From Jacaranda mimosifolia (Eukaryota > Streptophyta > Magnoliopsida > Lamiales > Bignoniaceae): a stretch of DNA of 64,000 bases. The notes beneath the pieces are model-generated. The model saw only the letters and a list, made by a program, of their open reading frames with translations. It had not been told where the DNA came from and made no database searches. Below, in pieces: positions 1-11,539 of this stretch. The position numbers were made by a program, and so were the translations under genes. Position 1 is the first letter of the stretch. The number at the start of each line of letters is the position of its first letter. The stretch covers positions 33,460,501 through 33,524,500 of the forward strand of contig CM032117.1 of NCBI GenBank assembly GCA_018894105.1, read 5' to 3'.

Positions 1-1744
1 TTTAGAAAAAAATAAAGAAATCCCTTTTCCAAGTAGATACATAAAAAATATAAAAATATATTACTCGAAGACAATTAAATCTGACATTAATTCTAGAGTT
101 GTTTTATTTGTTTTTAAACTCTAAAATTAAAATAACAAATTAATTAAATGCTTTTTCATGAGTATAGTCAAGTCTCTGTACAGCTAACTTTTTCTAACTT
201 AATTTATTAAATATGTGCGGGTCCTGCACGAATATATTTTAATTGACATATTCTTTAGATTTCAAGTTAAATAAGATTTTTTTTTTTTTGGAGTTATATG
301 ATCATATTTTTGTTTAGAATCTGATTTTCTTTTTCTCCTTTAATTTGTCGACTCATGGTGAAATTCATAACCCAACTTAAATTAAATACAAAAATTCCAA
401 ATTTTGTTCATTCTGAATTTGTGAGTATTATCATGTTTCAAATCTGAACATAATTGTACTTAATATAATTATCATGATGTTAATTTATTCGTTTGATGTG
501 AGTGTGACTCATGCATAAGTACCACACAAAATTCTCATGTACAAATTATTGCTTTATGCTATTAAATTATTAATCACAAGGAAAAATACATTGAGAGTAA
601 TTGTCCTCTCCCAAAATCTTGTACTCGACTAAATGGAAAGATGTACCTTAAGGTGGGAAATATTCTTGTTGCGCCCTAGCAATGCAATGCAGAGTTGTAC
701 CTCAAAATATTTTGTGAACCCCTTGTCTAAAACACGAAGCGAGGCGCAACATGAGATTGCCTCTAATTCTACTTTACACAACTTTAAATGTCTAATCTCA
801 AGGTATAGAATTTTTTTTATCATAAAATTCTAAATATTAAAAAATTACTAAGATAAAAAATATACCACTTGCCTTTAATTTTATTTAACTCTAAATTTTT
901 AGTTCAATATTTAAGAAAATTATACCATAAAATTGTAAATATTCAAGAATCGCAAATTAACAACACAAAATATACTGCTTATGATATTGATTTTATATCT
1001 TACAATATTTATAAATGAGATATTTTTTATTTGTTACAATATTTATGAACTTAGCACTATTTGTTCATTATGGTATTTATAGACATGGAGTTATTTATTT
1101 GTTATAATATTTACGAATGTGATACTATTTACACATTACAATATTTATAATCATGACATGTGATTATAATGCCAAATTTTTTTCCAAAGATTTTGTATAC
1201 TAATACACATGTTAATTTAGGGGGAAAAAAAATAAATCTTTACTCCACTTGAAAATCAAACCTGTGAAATATTAAGCATTTTCCCATAAAGGCCAGACCA
1301 AAAATGAAAAGCAAAAAAGTGCAACAGAATCTCGCTTTAATTCTCCTACAGGTCTGAAAATTCGTGAAACAGACAACAATATTATACCATGTTTTATGTT
1401 TATCCATACCATACACACATACGCGTATAAATACTTACTATACTTGTATGATTACACACACATATATATGTACGTTCATACCCACCTCCATGCAATATAC
1501 ATGTGTTATACGCCCATCAAAGGTGTGAAAAAAAGAAAAAAAATACAAGAAAACCAAAACTGGAAAAAGAAATCCCAGAAAATTTAAAGAGAACGAGCGG
1601 TGGGAGTGGTGTGGGACCCGTGCGCAATCAAGGGTGGGCGTGGGGGGGTGGTATTGAAGAAGACTTAAACATCAAGACAGTGAAGGGCGAGTGCAAAAGA
1701 CAGCTTGCAATGAAGCAAGAATTTCACCTACCATTTTTCCTTTC
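1..1744. other. AT-rich intergenic region upstream of the GATA gene
   Basis: No coding region is supported here. The DNA is AT-rich, with short repeated phrases around 1000-1150 (variants of an 'acaatatttatga' type phrase) and mixed CA/TA microsatellite sequence at about 1395-1480. The distal promoter of the downstream gene presumably lies in this stretch, but I see no individual element I can name. Confidence 0.6.
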
Positions 1745-3508
1745 TTTTTAGTCTCTCTTTCTCTTCTTCTTTTTCTTCATAATCACTCACGCCACCCCAT
1801 TTCTAGTTTCAGCCTTTTTTCTCTCCTTATAGTGGGAGTAACATAGAAGAAAAAAACTAGCATATATATATACACACACACATACATATATAGATACACA
1901 AAAGAGTCCCATATATACAGTTTCAGTGAATAGTGACGGTGTAGAAATGGAGGAATGATAATAGAATAGGGTTTTGGGGGTTCAGTTTTCTCTCTCTTCC
2001 TCTCTTTTTTAGTCTTGTTTCTTTGAGGGGTTTGTGTTTCAGAGTTTTTTTCCTTCTGCTGCTCTGTTCCAGAGACTGGCCCTTTTGTTTGTCGTCGGAG
2101 TTGTGCCACAAGGAAATGGAATTCTGCTAATTTCTTGCTCTAAAGATTGTTCTTTTTAGGCGGGAAGTTTCTGTGGGGTTTTAAGCACAGGTTTGGCCCT
2201 GCATTTTCTTTCACTTATTGCAGCAAAGAGACTTGTTTTTCTCTCAGTTTGAAGCTTGGAACTGCATGTTTCATGGGGTTTTCATAATCAAAACTGCAAA
2301 TATGCAAATATTTGGGTTTACTTATTCAATTTCTGCTTTTATTATATTTGGAGTTTTTCTTGGCCCTCTGTTGTCAACTGAGGAAAAGAAGGTTTTAAAG
2401 ATGGTAATGTTTTGAGTCTTTTTCCCTTGTTTTCCCCATATGAGCAAAGAAGAGAGAATAATAAAAAATGGACTTGTTTAAGAATTTTGGCCTGTAATCC
2501 TGTATGAGTCAATTTCTGTTTCATTCTTGTCAAAATGTGAGGTTTTTTCTTTCTTGCTACAGGAAAAATGGAAAATTTTGAGTCTGTGGTCATTGCTTTC
2601 CAAATAATAATAGTAAAAAAAAAATTGTTTCTTCCTTTTAATTTTTTAAATTTGAAACCACATACGGTGATATTTTTTCATATTTTTCTCTATCCTATGA
2701 GTTTACTTTTGTTGAAAATATAATCTTTTGTTGAAGACTTAAATTTCTTCATTTTACCTCTTTTGAGAAATATTAGTACTTCATAGCCTACTACACTTTC
2801 TGCTTCCCTCTAATTCCCAACGTACCATTTTCCTTCTAATGTTTTGCAGGAAAATTCTTGTAGAGGAGACTGAATTCCCAAAGTTTTGCACCCTTTAGAG
2901 CTTTCTGCACTTTGGGTTCTCAAATCTTTGCCTAAGAAACACTAAAAGCATCAAGGTTCGTTCCATTCTATCCTTTACTCTCGTGTTGAAAACATAAGAA
3001 ATTTATAGCGTCGGTCCAGTCTAGCATAAGCCCTTTTTCCACATTTGTTTCAAATTTTACTGCCCTTTTTCCACATTTGCTTCAAATTTTACTGCCCTTT
3101 TTCATCTTTGTTTCCCCTCTTATTTTGTTGTTTCTGTTTATTAGATTGTTTGAAATTTGCAGAATCTCAGTGAAATTCTTTAAATTTTTATGTTCTTGGG
3201 AACAAGAATCCAAAATTGCTTTAACTAAAATTCTTAGCCTCTTCTGCTAACATGCGCCACATGACCCCAGCCCATATAAGCTGGCAAGCATCATGTAGCA
3301 AAGCAATGTCATCACACTGCCAGAGCTATCCCCGGTGGCCCCCACCCCCTCTACCTCCTGTGCATTTTAGCATCAAGCCTCCTTCCAAAACTCATAAAGT
3401 CCCATATTTTTCCCTTTTTTCCCCCCTTATAGCACTCTATAAGTGTTTTTTCTGTGCTTTTCAAGTTTTTCTTTTTCTTATTTCTTTTTTTTTTTCTTTC
3501 AGGAAAAA
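1745..3508 (+). promoter_or_regulatory. Proximal promoter and 5' leader of the GATA gene, with likely 5' UTR intron(s)
   Basis: Long CT-rich tracts (about 1745-1790 and 1985-2060) and a TA/CA-rich stretch (1860-1918) look like a plant core promoter and leader. Two strong acceptor-like sites occur: a T-rich tract ending in CAG at 2847-2849 and another ending in CAG at 3500-3502, only six bases before the chosen ATG. A donor-like CAAG/GTTCGT lies at 2952-2961. The simplest reading is a leader exon at 2850-2955 and a 5' UTR intron at 2956-3502. That intron would also remove an upstream ATG (3252) whose frame overlaps the main start out of phase. The transcription start is not determined and the splice sites are inferred. 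Confidence 0.45.
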
Positions 3509-5499
3509 ATGGGGCCAAATTTCATGGATGAGATTGACTGTGGAAACTTCTTTGATCAAATTGATGACTTGATTGAGTTTCCCCCTGATAATGAGTGTGG
3601 TGGTGGTAATTTGGTTAGCTCTAGTGATTGCAAGGATTTTCCGAGCATGTGGAACAATGCACTGCCAGAAGCCGACCCTCTTTTCTCCGGTAGCCATGGG
3701 AATGCGGCGGCGTCTGACCTCTCTGCTGAGCTCTCTGTTCCGGTGAGCACCAACAGTTCTGCTTCATTGCAATAAATTTTTACTCGGACAACCATTGTTT
3801 TTGCAAGATTTTTGTTAAGCGTTCGAACTTAGTGCAGTTGGTGGCATTTGTTCAATCACATGTTGTGGGGCCCCTGTAACTGCATGTTTGTTCAAATTGT
3901 TTTTGTTTAATTGTCTTAGTCTTTAGTAATATGAGGGTTGTTAGGTGATATATCAGGTTCAAGCCCCACCTCTCACCACTCTAATTCGACTGAAAAATGT
4001 AAACTTTGAAGATGTCTTAAGTGTTTGTTGTGGTAGCATCGAAATTACGATTTTACTATGATGATTTGTTGATTGTATCCTAATATAAAGGGTATTAGGT
4101 CACATTGGTTGTGGGGTGATAACTTGATAATATGCCGTAATTTTCAGGCAATCTGTGTGCCTGTGGGGCATTATATTTTGAAGTAGTGAGGCTATTTCAC
4201 TGATGGTGTTGGTTGTCGTATCTTCGACATGTGAAAGATTTTCAGTTAACCATTTCAATCATATATGAGTTTGTTTGTTTGTTGTTTTCTCCTTGGGGTG
4301 GGTGGGTTTCTGTTTGAATATTTCAATACAGTCATCTATAATGGGGTGGGGACAAGTGTAGTTTCGAAACTTAGGCGTGGATAATTTTAAAATTCAAATT
4401 CTTGGTTTGGCGGTCCACTCAATCCACAAGATAGCTTGGGAATATAGTGCAAGTTTGTCTATTATAAGGAATATAGTAGCCAAGCAGAGTAGTCTCCAAA
4501 TAACGATCGCATTTAAAATATATTGCTTTGATTGTGTTAGGAAAATGCATTAGAAAGACCGTTCTTATTTGAGTGGAAATTGTTCAAAAATCTTCTGCAT
4601 TTGAACTAGAGCATTAGCATATGATATTTCCTCGTGCTCAAATAAGTCTCTTTTATGATTTAATGGATGGCATTTTTTACTTTTATTTGCAATATTTTCC
4701 GAAGGCTCATCCGGTTCCTGTTCTGTTATTGTTCCAGTATGAGGATATTGTACAACTGGAATGGCTTTCGACTTTTGTGGAGGATTCATTTTCGGGCGGA
4801 GGGATGACCCTCGGAAAAGAGAATTTATCCGCCAAGAATGAGCCTTCCAACAACCAATTCCAGACCTCGAGTCCGATTTCTGTGTTAGAGAGCAGCAGCA
4901 GCAGCAGTTCCTGCTCCGGGGCAAGGACTATTCCGCTCAGCCCTAGTCATCGTGGTCCACAACGTGCACGGAGCAAGCGTCCTCGGCCAGCAACTTTTAA
5001 TCCCAGAGCGGCAATTCAGCTTATCTCCCCTTCATCATCCTTCATAGAGACCCCAGGCCAGCATTTTGTCGCTCCAGGATTTTCTTCGGAGTCCGAGAAT
5101 TTTGCTGAGTCGCCGCCTATGAAGAAGAACCCAAAACTGGCTGGAGCTGAACCGAAGAAGAAAAAGAAAATCAAAATTACTTTACCTGTGGATCGAGAAG
5201 AGACTCATCAGAACCCTCCAGCCCAAGCAGTGAGGAAATGCATGCATTGTGAGATAACAAAGACCCCTCAATGGAGGGCTGGTCCTATGGGCCCCAAAAC
5301 ACTCTGCAATGCTTGTGGTGTTCGATATAAGTCTGGTCGATTGTTCCCTGAATATCGCCCAGCTGCAAGTCCTACCTTTGTTCTGTCTTTGCACTCAAAC
5401 TCCCACAAGAAAGTTCTGGAGATGAGAAACAAGGTTGGGACCGGAACCACAGCGAATACTCTGACAACCACAAAGGCTGAGTTTGTTCCAAACATATAG
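3509..5499 (+). CDS. GATA8: GATA-type zinc-finger transcription factor, GATA8-like (two coding exons)
   Basis: Predicted nuclear transcription factor that binds WGATAR-type sites through one type IV zinc finger. The coding sequence is exon 1 at 3509-3742 (78 codons) joined to exon 2 at 4738-5499, giving about 331 residues, a usual length for plant GATA subfamily A. The finger is C-X2-C-X18-C-X2-C with cysteines at residues 246, 249, 268 and 271, followed by the conserved basic tail GVRYKSGRLFPEYRPA. The acidic N-terminus (MGPNFMDEIDCG, then the EDIVQLEW block right after the splice) is typical of GATA8/12-like members. Other visible parts are a seven-serine run at 130-136, a basic patch RARSKRPRP at 154-162 and a lysine-rich NLS candidate PKKKKKIKI at 217-225. 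The splice uses CCG/GTGAGC and TTCCAG/TAT and keeps the frame. The open frame upstream of 4738 is intron and the one upstream of 3509 is leader. No damage is seen. Assignment to GATA8 rather than another subfamily A paralogue is from remembered similarity. Confidence 0.93.
3743..4737 (+). other. Phase-0 intron of the GATA gene
   Basis: The 995-base intron begins GTGAGC and ends TTCCAG. It falls between the N-terminal activation-type segment and the second exon that carries the zinc finger, the position usual for this subfamily. An open frame reads into exon 2 from 4621, but it lacks the conserved N-terminus and contains T-rich intron sequence, so it is not taken as coding. Confidence 0.9.
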
Positions 5500-5626
5500 G
5501 ATGTATGATGGCCAATGTGTTGTTCTATCTTTCGATAGCTTCCCCATTCAATTTCATGCTACTTTCTTGCAGGTTTTTCCATTTCTTTGTTCATTGGTTC
5601 TTTGTACAGTAATGTAATGGGGGGAT

Positions 5627-5671
<45 letters not shown>

Positions 5672-5995
5672 TAATTTAGCTATTATAGAGAGGAAGATTG
5701 AGGATGAGGAGAGTCTAGGAAGGTTAGAGATTGAAGGAGGTTTAGGACTAGGGGGCTGGGGCTGAGGCTGAGCTTTTTAATGTTGATTTTTAGGTCCTTA
5801 AAATTGTAGCATTATGGAGTCAGTACTGTCTTTTTCTTACAGCTTCTTTGTCATCCCTTCAGTGGGATATTCTTTTTGCAGTTCATTTGTTGTAGGGGTT
5901 TTCAAATGGTAATCAGTTATGTCCTTATTTCTCTGCCTCTCTTCTTTCTTTCTATGTTCTATTCAATTTCTGTTTCTAAAATCACATCGTAACTT
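5500..5995 (+). other. 3' UTR and downstream flank of the GATA gene
   Basis: Non-coding sequence after the TAG stop, T-rich, with several AATAAT/AATGTAATG-like phrases. No single canonical polyadenylation signal stands out, so the transcript end is not fixed. A GC-rich triplet repeat lies inside (separate entry). Confidence 0.55.
5629..5671 (+). repeat. GGC/GAC trinucleotide microsatellite
   Basis: Three GGC units run into about eleven perfect GAC units, ending at 5671. It lies about 130 bases after the stop codon, so it is probably in the 3' UTR, where the surrounding DNA is otherwise AT-rich. Confidence 0.9.
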
Positions 5996-7813
5996 ATAAA
6001 ATTTGTCATTTTAGAATCGAAGAACGAATCTAACTAATTATATTAGATAGTTAAATTTCGTATTTACAACTGACGATGGAAATTTGTCAGTTGAGAGAAG
6101 GCCTGCGTATAAAATTGTGGATATGGCATTCGGCCATTTTAGTGGGATGAAAAATCAAAGATCTGCAGGCTTACGGAATGGTGATGCAAATTTCTCATTA
6201 TGTTCTCATTTTGTTCTGTGTAAATTCTATTTATGTTCTCTAGAATTGTTAAAATTTGTGAGAATTCAGAGCGATCATTTATTCCTTTGTTTTCTTATTT
6301 CCTCCACCAAATCAAGGCAAAGTTAAACGACCCCCATCCTCCCACCCCCAATTGACACGAAGGATTTTACCTATTATGTAAGTTGAGACAATAATTTTCT
6401 CCTGCGTTATAATGTTCCTTAAGTAAGTTACTTTTTAGTTTTGCGAACAAGGGTCTGCAATTTTATCGCGTAAATTTTACCAAAATGTCAAGTTTCGGGC
6501 TATAAGTGTGGAGATTTGCTTTTTATGATATTGGTTACTATTATTATTTAGACATTTGGTTGAATGTAAAGCATTATGATGTGCGAAATTTTAGTTCCAA
6601 TTAGAAGAATTATTTGTTACACAAGATTTGCCCAATCTCATTTTTTTGAGGAAAATATATGCGTTTCGTAATCTGCTTAGGTATGACATATATCGAATAA
6701 TCAAAGAAACGGGAGAATACTGACTTAATTTTGATTTTAGATTTATGAAACAAAGCTTATCAATGTTGTACATATCACAACAAGTCGTTGGATTTTTTTG
6801 CTGTAGTTCACAGACCTCCCCTCGTTCATTATGATATGTCTTGTCTTTTAATGCTCTATCTTTTGGCTTATATGTATAGTTGTGATAGACAGTAATAGTG
6901 GAAAAATAATGTTGCTCACACCTGATTGTATTTGTAATTGTATAGTAAAAAATTTGGACATTGCTTTGTAGCCGGTGTGCCGTAACAAATTGTCTGTTGC
7001 AACCATGATACAGTTGTAGTGTACTGAAAAATTCTAGTGTCTCCTTCCGACAATTGTGATTCACCCCATTATACAGAATTGGTACCCATTTTTTGGTGCG
7101 ACATGTGCGAAAAAGTATCTCTGCGTAACTTAAATTTGATATCCTCATTTTATTAATGATTTGGATATTGTATTGTTGTTTTGTACTTACTATTACTAAG
7201 TCAATGGCATCAAAAGTGGTAGTAAAATATGCGTGGATTATGATTCATACGTTGTTAAGTTACATTCCTATATGCAGTATTTGTAATTAATATATGTGAC
7301 TTGTATTTTGCAGCCATTCCAACGATGGATTCAAATACGAACGTAGAAGAAACTTTTATCATGATTCAAGAACTAGTGAAGCAATATATCAAATAATGCA
7401 TTACAAAAACCAACAGCCTCACGTCCACCATGCGAACCACGCTTCATGTACTCTTCATTCTAGAGTGCCAGACCAAGTTACGCACTTACTGCTAAAACAA
7501 AGTTGTTCCCTCATGAACGTGTATAACAAAGTCATACATATATTTGCTAAATAATATTACTAACCCCATAAGCTGTTTGGGCAGGGAAAATTTTCATTGG
7601 ATTTCTACTAGTCCATGATGTTTGCATGCACATTATACACCCACACTAGCATCATTATGTATTACTACTACTGGTTGACATTAATTTATCATTCGATAGA
7701 ATCGCATTAGGATAACCAAAAACCATAGTTACAAACATTTCTAAATCAAAAATTGTGTTGCAAATTACCTATCCAAGAGATCGTATCAGGGCACACATTA
7801 ATATTTGGTTTTA
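5996..7813. other. Intergenic spacer with no recognised gene
   Basis: AT-rich. A 185-codon open frame exists on the - strand at 6591-7148, but its product has no motif I recognise and a tyrosine/asparagine-rich composition expected of AT-rich noncoding DNA. A short 23-codon frame at 7326-7397 (+) follows a TTTTGCAG-like acceptor. I see no further support for a gene. Confidence 0.55.
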
Positions 7814-7818
7814 CTCAC

Positions 7819-8331
7819 TGATGCCGTGCGAGATCTTGAAGTCCTGATCTTGAGCTCATTTTCCTAATGATCCCTGCTCATGATCTTGACCTCGAACTAG
7901 ATTACACTCCACACAAGTGAATTGGGTCTCTGACCTGATCACAAGACCGCACGTCAGGCTAGCTGAGATCGCCTCAGCTAAGGTCCTTCGATGCCTAAGT
8001 TAGTACAGAGTTAGGGTGATCAAATAAGAACTCGAATGTAAGAATATGAACTCAAGTAAAAGATAGTAAAAGATGACATGACCTGTTGCTGTGCAATTCT
8101 TGTTTTTTATAGGTATAGCATTGTCCTATTCGGTACGGATCAAGGTGGCAGTTTATTGTTCCTTTGATCTGGGATCCATCGACGGTCAGTAGTTCGGGTC
8201 ATAATTCGGGTCGGTTCGAGTTGGATCAAGACCTGAGTAAAAATGTGCAGATCCTTGTCCTGTTTAGGTATTTTGACTAATTCCAGGGGTGAATTGATCT
8301 TTGACATCATACTCATTAATTTCCCTCATCA
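7819..8331 (-). repeat. 3' LTR of the Tat-like element
   Basis: 513 bases, aligning along its whole length with 15989-16482. Shared stretches include the start (GTGCGAGATCTTGAAG), the middle (AAGAACTCGAAT) and the end (ACTCATTAATTTCCCTCATCA). It is bounded on the element side by a purine tract. Confidence 0.88.
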
Positions 8332-8347
8332 TTAACTCCCCCACTTT
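8332..8347 (-). other. Polypurine tract of the Tat-like element
   Basis: Read on the - strand it is AAAGTGGGGGAGTTAA, placed directly before the 3' LTR, the expected position for the plus-strand primer of reverse transcription. Confidence 0.75.
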
Positions 8348-8638
8348 CAAAGTGAATTGATTCTTTTCTTAGCTTTGGGGAATGAACCTATTCATTGTGG
8401 AAAGTAGACATCGAATCTTCTAGACCATCTGATTTGATGCTATCTATCCTGACCTTTGTTCTGCCTTGGTAAACGAACCACCACCTCATGCTACTTATAA
8501 ATGCTTCCTTGGGCATCATCATAACTTCATTTTATTCCTTCTTCTCTTATTTCAGAACGTCTCCTCGATTTAGATCGTGATCTGTCTAATCGCCTACAGG
8601 GATTACCTCTTCCTTATTAGGTTCATCTCTAGATAAAA

Positions 8639-10649
8639 ATGAGTTCGAACTCGAGCTCTTCTTTCAGTAAGACTCCTAATAGTCAGCTAGGGTCGAGCAA
8701 AAGCAGTTCTTCCTCTTCAGGTTTGGAGGATGTGACCTCTCACCAATTCCCACTTCCTTCTAGCTCCTACATGAACCAATCTTCTATCCACTTGCAAGAT
8801 TCAGATCCCATGGTTTACACTGCTGTAGCGGGTCTTTCATTAGCCCCTTTGGAAAAACCGATCCCGATTCCTGAAGCTCAAGAGTATCTCCTTGCTACGT
8901 CCCCCTGGATGGTCATAATCCCAAAACTTGGGGCTCTTGAAATTTCAGAGGTCAGGTCTAAATTCTTTATTCCTTCCAATTATGAAATAATTTTTTCAAA
9001 TAAATTGGATAGGATGCATCTTCCCCATGGAGGTTTTGCAACCACGTTGCTATGCTAGAAGGGCGTCTTAGGTTTTCCATTCCCGACCCCATTGAGAATA
9101 TCTTGTTATAGCTCGACATATGTCCAGCCCAGTTGGTTCCTAACGCAATAAGGCACATACTTTGTTTTTATATACTAATGACTTACTTCGGCGTCGAACC
9201 TCCTTTCACACACTTCTAGGCTTTTCATTCAATAACTACTTCAGCTCGAATTGAGGAACACGGTTCTATTATATCCGAGCTCCTGTTGATTGCTTGTGGC
9301 AGTTTAGGTTCGATTGGAGGCATAGTAATCCTAAACCCTCCATGTCGGATGAAGTTACTTGGGGGGAGGATTTCGTGGACCTCTTGACTGACTATTTATA
9401 TAAGGCTGGCGAGCTTCTGACAAAAGAAGTGCTCAATATTGTTGGTCTCTCACTAGCCAACATTCGAGTTCGAAGATTTCTCAATGACAGTTCTTTTCAC
9501 TATTCCTCTTTTTTTTTTTTTTTGGTCTGACATCCTCTGTTCTTTTGCAGTTATGTCGAATGGGGATCTCAGAATAATCAATAAGAAGAAGTCTAAAAAA
9601 GAAGCCTTGCCGACTAAGACCTAGTCTTTTGGGCTCATGCCAGCTCCTTTCTCCCCAGCTCATAACTCAATCTCAAGCTACCCTGCGGATGAGCCCACTT
9701 AACAGGTAGAGGTCGAATAGACCTTGCGACACGACCCGATTTTACCCTTCGATGCTGAAGTTGCTGAGGTTAAGGGCGTGGCCTCGAGCTCAGACCAGAC
9801 TGCCTCTTCTACACTTACTACTATTGCTGAATGAACCTCGGGGGATAAAGGAAAGATTCAAAAATATGGGTCTTAAAGCAAGAGCTACAAGCATTCCTCT
9901 CTGGGTCCAATTCTTTGTCCCTCTATAGGGAATCACTTATCTTTACTAGATCACCCTGCAATGCGAGGAACCCCACTTCATGGCTAGAGATAACTAGGTC
10001 ACAGAGCTCAAAGAGGTAAAGGCAGAGCTTAAGGCCAATCTGAAATCAACCCAAGAATTTATAGACAATGAGCTGGCTTCCCACAAGAAAGAACTCGAGG
10101 ATTGCGACAGAAGGATTAGGGAATTGGAGTTGAAGCTGGCTAAGATAAAGAAGTCATTTACATCAAAGAAGAAAGCCTCCTATGAGCAAAGGTGCGCTCA
10201 AGGTTGTGAAGTCTTCAAAAGATCCATTGAGTATCAAGAACTAATCCAAAAGACAAGACTGGAGGGTTCTTAAGCTTTCAAGAAGTCCCAGAATTTTGAG
10301 ACCTTAGTTGAGGAGAAATCCACGGAGGACGCCTTTATGTGGTTCTTGAAGTGCTAGGCTCAACTGACTAAACTGGGAGGGATCATAGAAGGATTTGACC
10401 TGAAAAGGTTCGATCCCTTTAAAGATGTTAATCTGAAAGACTACCCTTCTACCAATCCCTCAATCGCGGAGAAAGAGCTCGAAGATAAGGTCGCATGCAT
10501 GGCCCTTGAAAAAGTTGAAGATGCCACTCGAAAGGTATCTGGAGATGGAGGGATCACGATCGGGTCCTTACCACTGCCGCTGCTGGAGGTAATTAGGAAG
10601 CTGCTGAGACTACTAATGATGTTGGAGGCTCAAAACCATGAAGGATGAA
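8639..10649 (+). pseudogene. Antisense ORF of the Tat-like element (plant-transposon-like, coiled-coil protein), degenerate
   Basis: Lies opposite to gag-pol, between integrase and the 3' LTR. The first part is open for 139 codons from ATG 8639: a serine-rich head, then a PWMVIIPKLG stretch. After the TAG at 9056 homology-like sequence continues in other frames (LRFSIPDPIENIL, then AQLVPNAIRHILCF at about 9120-9165), resembling the gag-like N-terminal domain of 'putative plant transposon proteins'. A T-rich tract ending in TTTTGCAG at 9542-9549 looks like an intron acceptor. From about 9990 to 10260 a charged helical segment (for example DCDRRIRELELKLAKIKKS) would form a coiled coil, and the reading continues to about 10649 through a few stops. 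Its function in such elements is not known. Several stops and frame changes show it is not translated as one protein. Confidence 0.65.
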
Positions 10650-10949
10650 TTCGTAGCCTATTGATTTTATTTTTTGTTGAGGCCTTTGGTTTCATTTTTA
10701 AAGTCCTGGCTTGAGATCTTTTGATTTTTCATGCTTATGTTGTGAACTCGAGCTAGGGCACACAATTATCTGTAATCAAAATTCAAGCCAATCAATTTAT
10801 GTGCTTTAATGTAAGTATATAGGTTCTTCTGCTGCAGATAAGGCCTTTGAGCATTCAATTATTTTTTTCAAATCTTAATGTCTTTTTTAAATTTGCGCAT
10901 ATTTTCTAGATTAATGAAGATCCTTTTTTCTTAGTTGAGACTTATTTTG

Positions 10950-11370
10950 CTCAGATCTTGTGAGGTCTTTCTTGGATAAGATCTTGTGCAGACTTTGGTG
11001 AGATCTCGTATAGATCTTGGTGCGATCTCTTTTGGATGGGATCTTACTCTGATCTAATGAGATCTTTCAGGAATAAGATTATGCGTAAATCTTGGTGGGA
11101 TCTCTTTTGGACAAGATCTTGCTCAGATCTTTTGGGGATAAGATCTTGCACAGATCTTGGTAAGATCTCTTTCGGATGAGATCTTGCTCATATTTAAGAA
11201 GATCTTTCTGGGGGTGCTCAAATCTAATGAGATCTCCTTGGGATAAGATCTGGCACAAATCTTGGTGAGATATCTTTTGGATGAGATCTTGCTTAGATCT
11301 AATGAGATCTCCCTGGGATAAAATCTTGCATAGATCTTGGTAAGATCTATTTTGGATGAGATCTCTCTCA
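10950..11370. repeat. Degenerate GATC-rich tandem repeat inside the Tat-like element
   Basis: About four to five copies of a roughly 70-95-base unit built from phrases such as GATAAGATCTTG, CAGATCTTGGT and GAGATCTCTTTTGGATGAG, with unit starts near 10975, 11070, 11141, 11231 and 11316. The - strand frame over it (11123-11434) is just the translated repeat (ICARSYPKEISLDLS and variants), not a gene. Minisatellites near the 3' end of Tat elements are known. Confidence 0.8.
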
Positions 11371-11539
11371 TTTGCTCGTGGTTCATATGATCTTTAAATT
11401 GCCATGTGAGAGAGCAAAACATGAATAGTATCAAACGGAGTAAAGTTGTTGTAATGAAGTAAACATCATAAAGGGTACCACCTATACGCTAGTATTTATG
11501 AAATCAAACTTTAACTCAAACATAGAACTTTTCCAAATT

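Noticed and set aside
1783..2111. Two overlapping - strand frames upstream of the GATA gene
   Set aside because: They are reverse readings of the CT-rich leader of the GATA gene (Lys/Glu/Arg-rich), not genes.
4621..4737. Alternative GATA start at 4621 inside the intron
   Set aside because: It would lose the conserved acidic N-terminus, and the splice CCG/GTGAGC to TTCCAG/TAT joins the conserved LSVP and YEDIVQ blocks in frame.
6591..7148. 185-codon open frame on the - strand
   Set aside because: No recognisable domain, AT-driven composition, no splice or promoter context. A protein search would settle it.
10950..11370. Possible CRISPR-like array
   Set aside because: Units are degenerate, adjoin without unique spacers and lie in a plant retrotransposon.
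11123..11434. 103-codon - strand frame with repeated ICARSYP-type units
   Set aside because: It is the translation of the GATC-rich tandem repeat.
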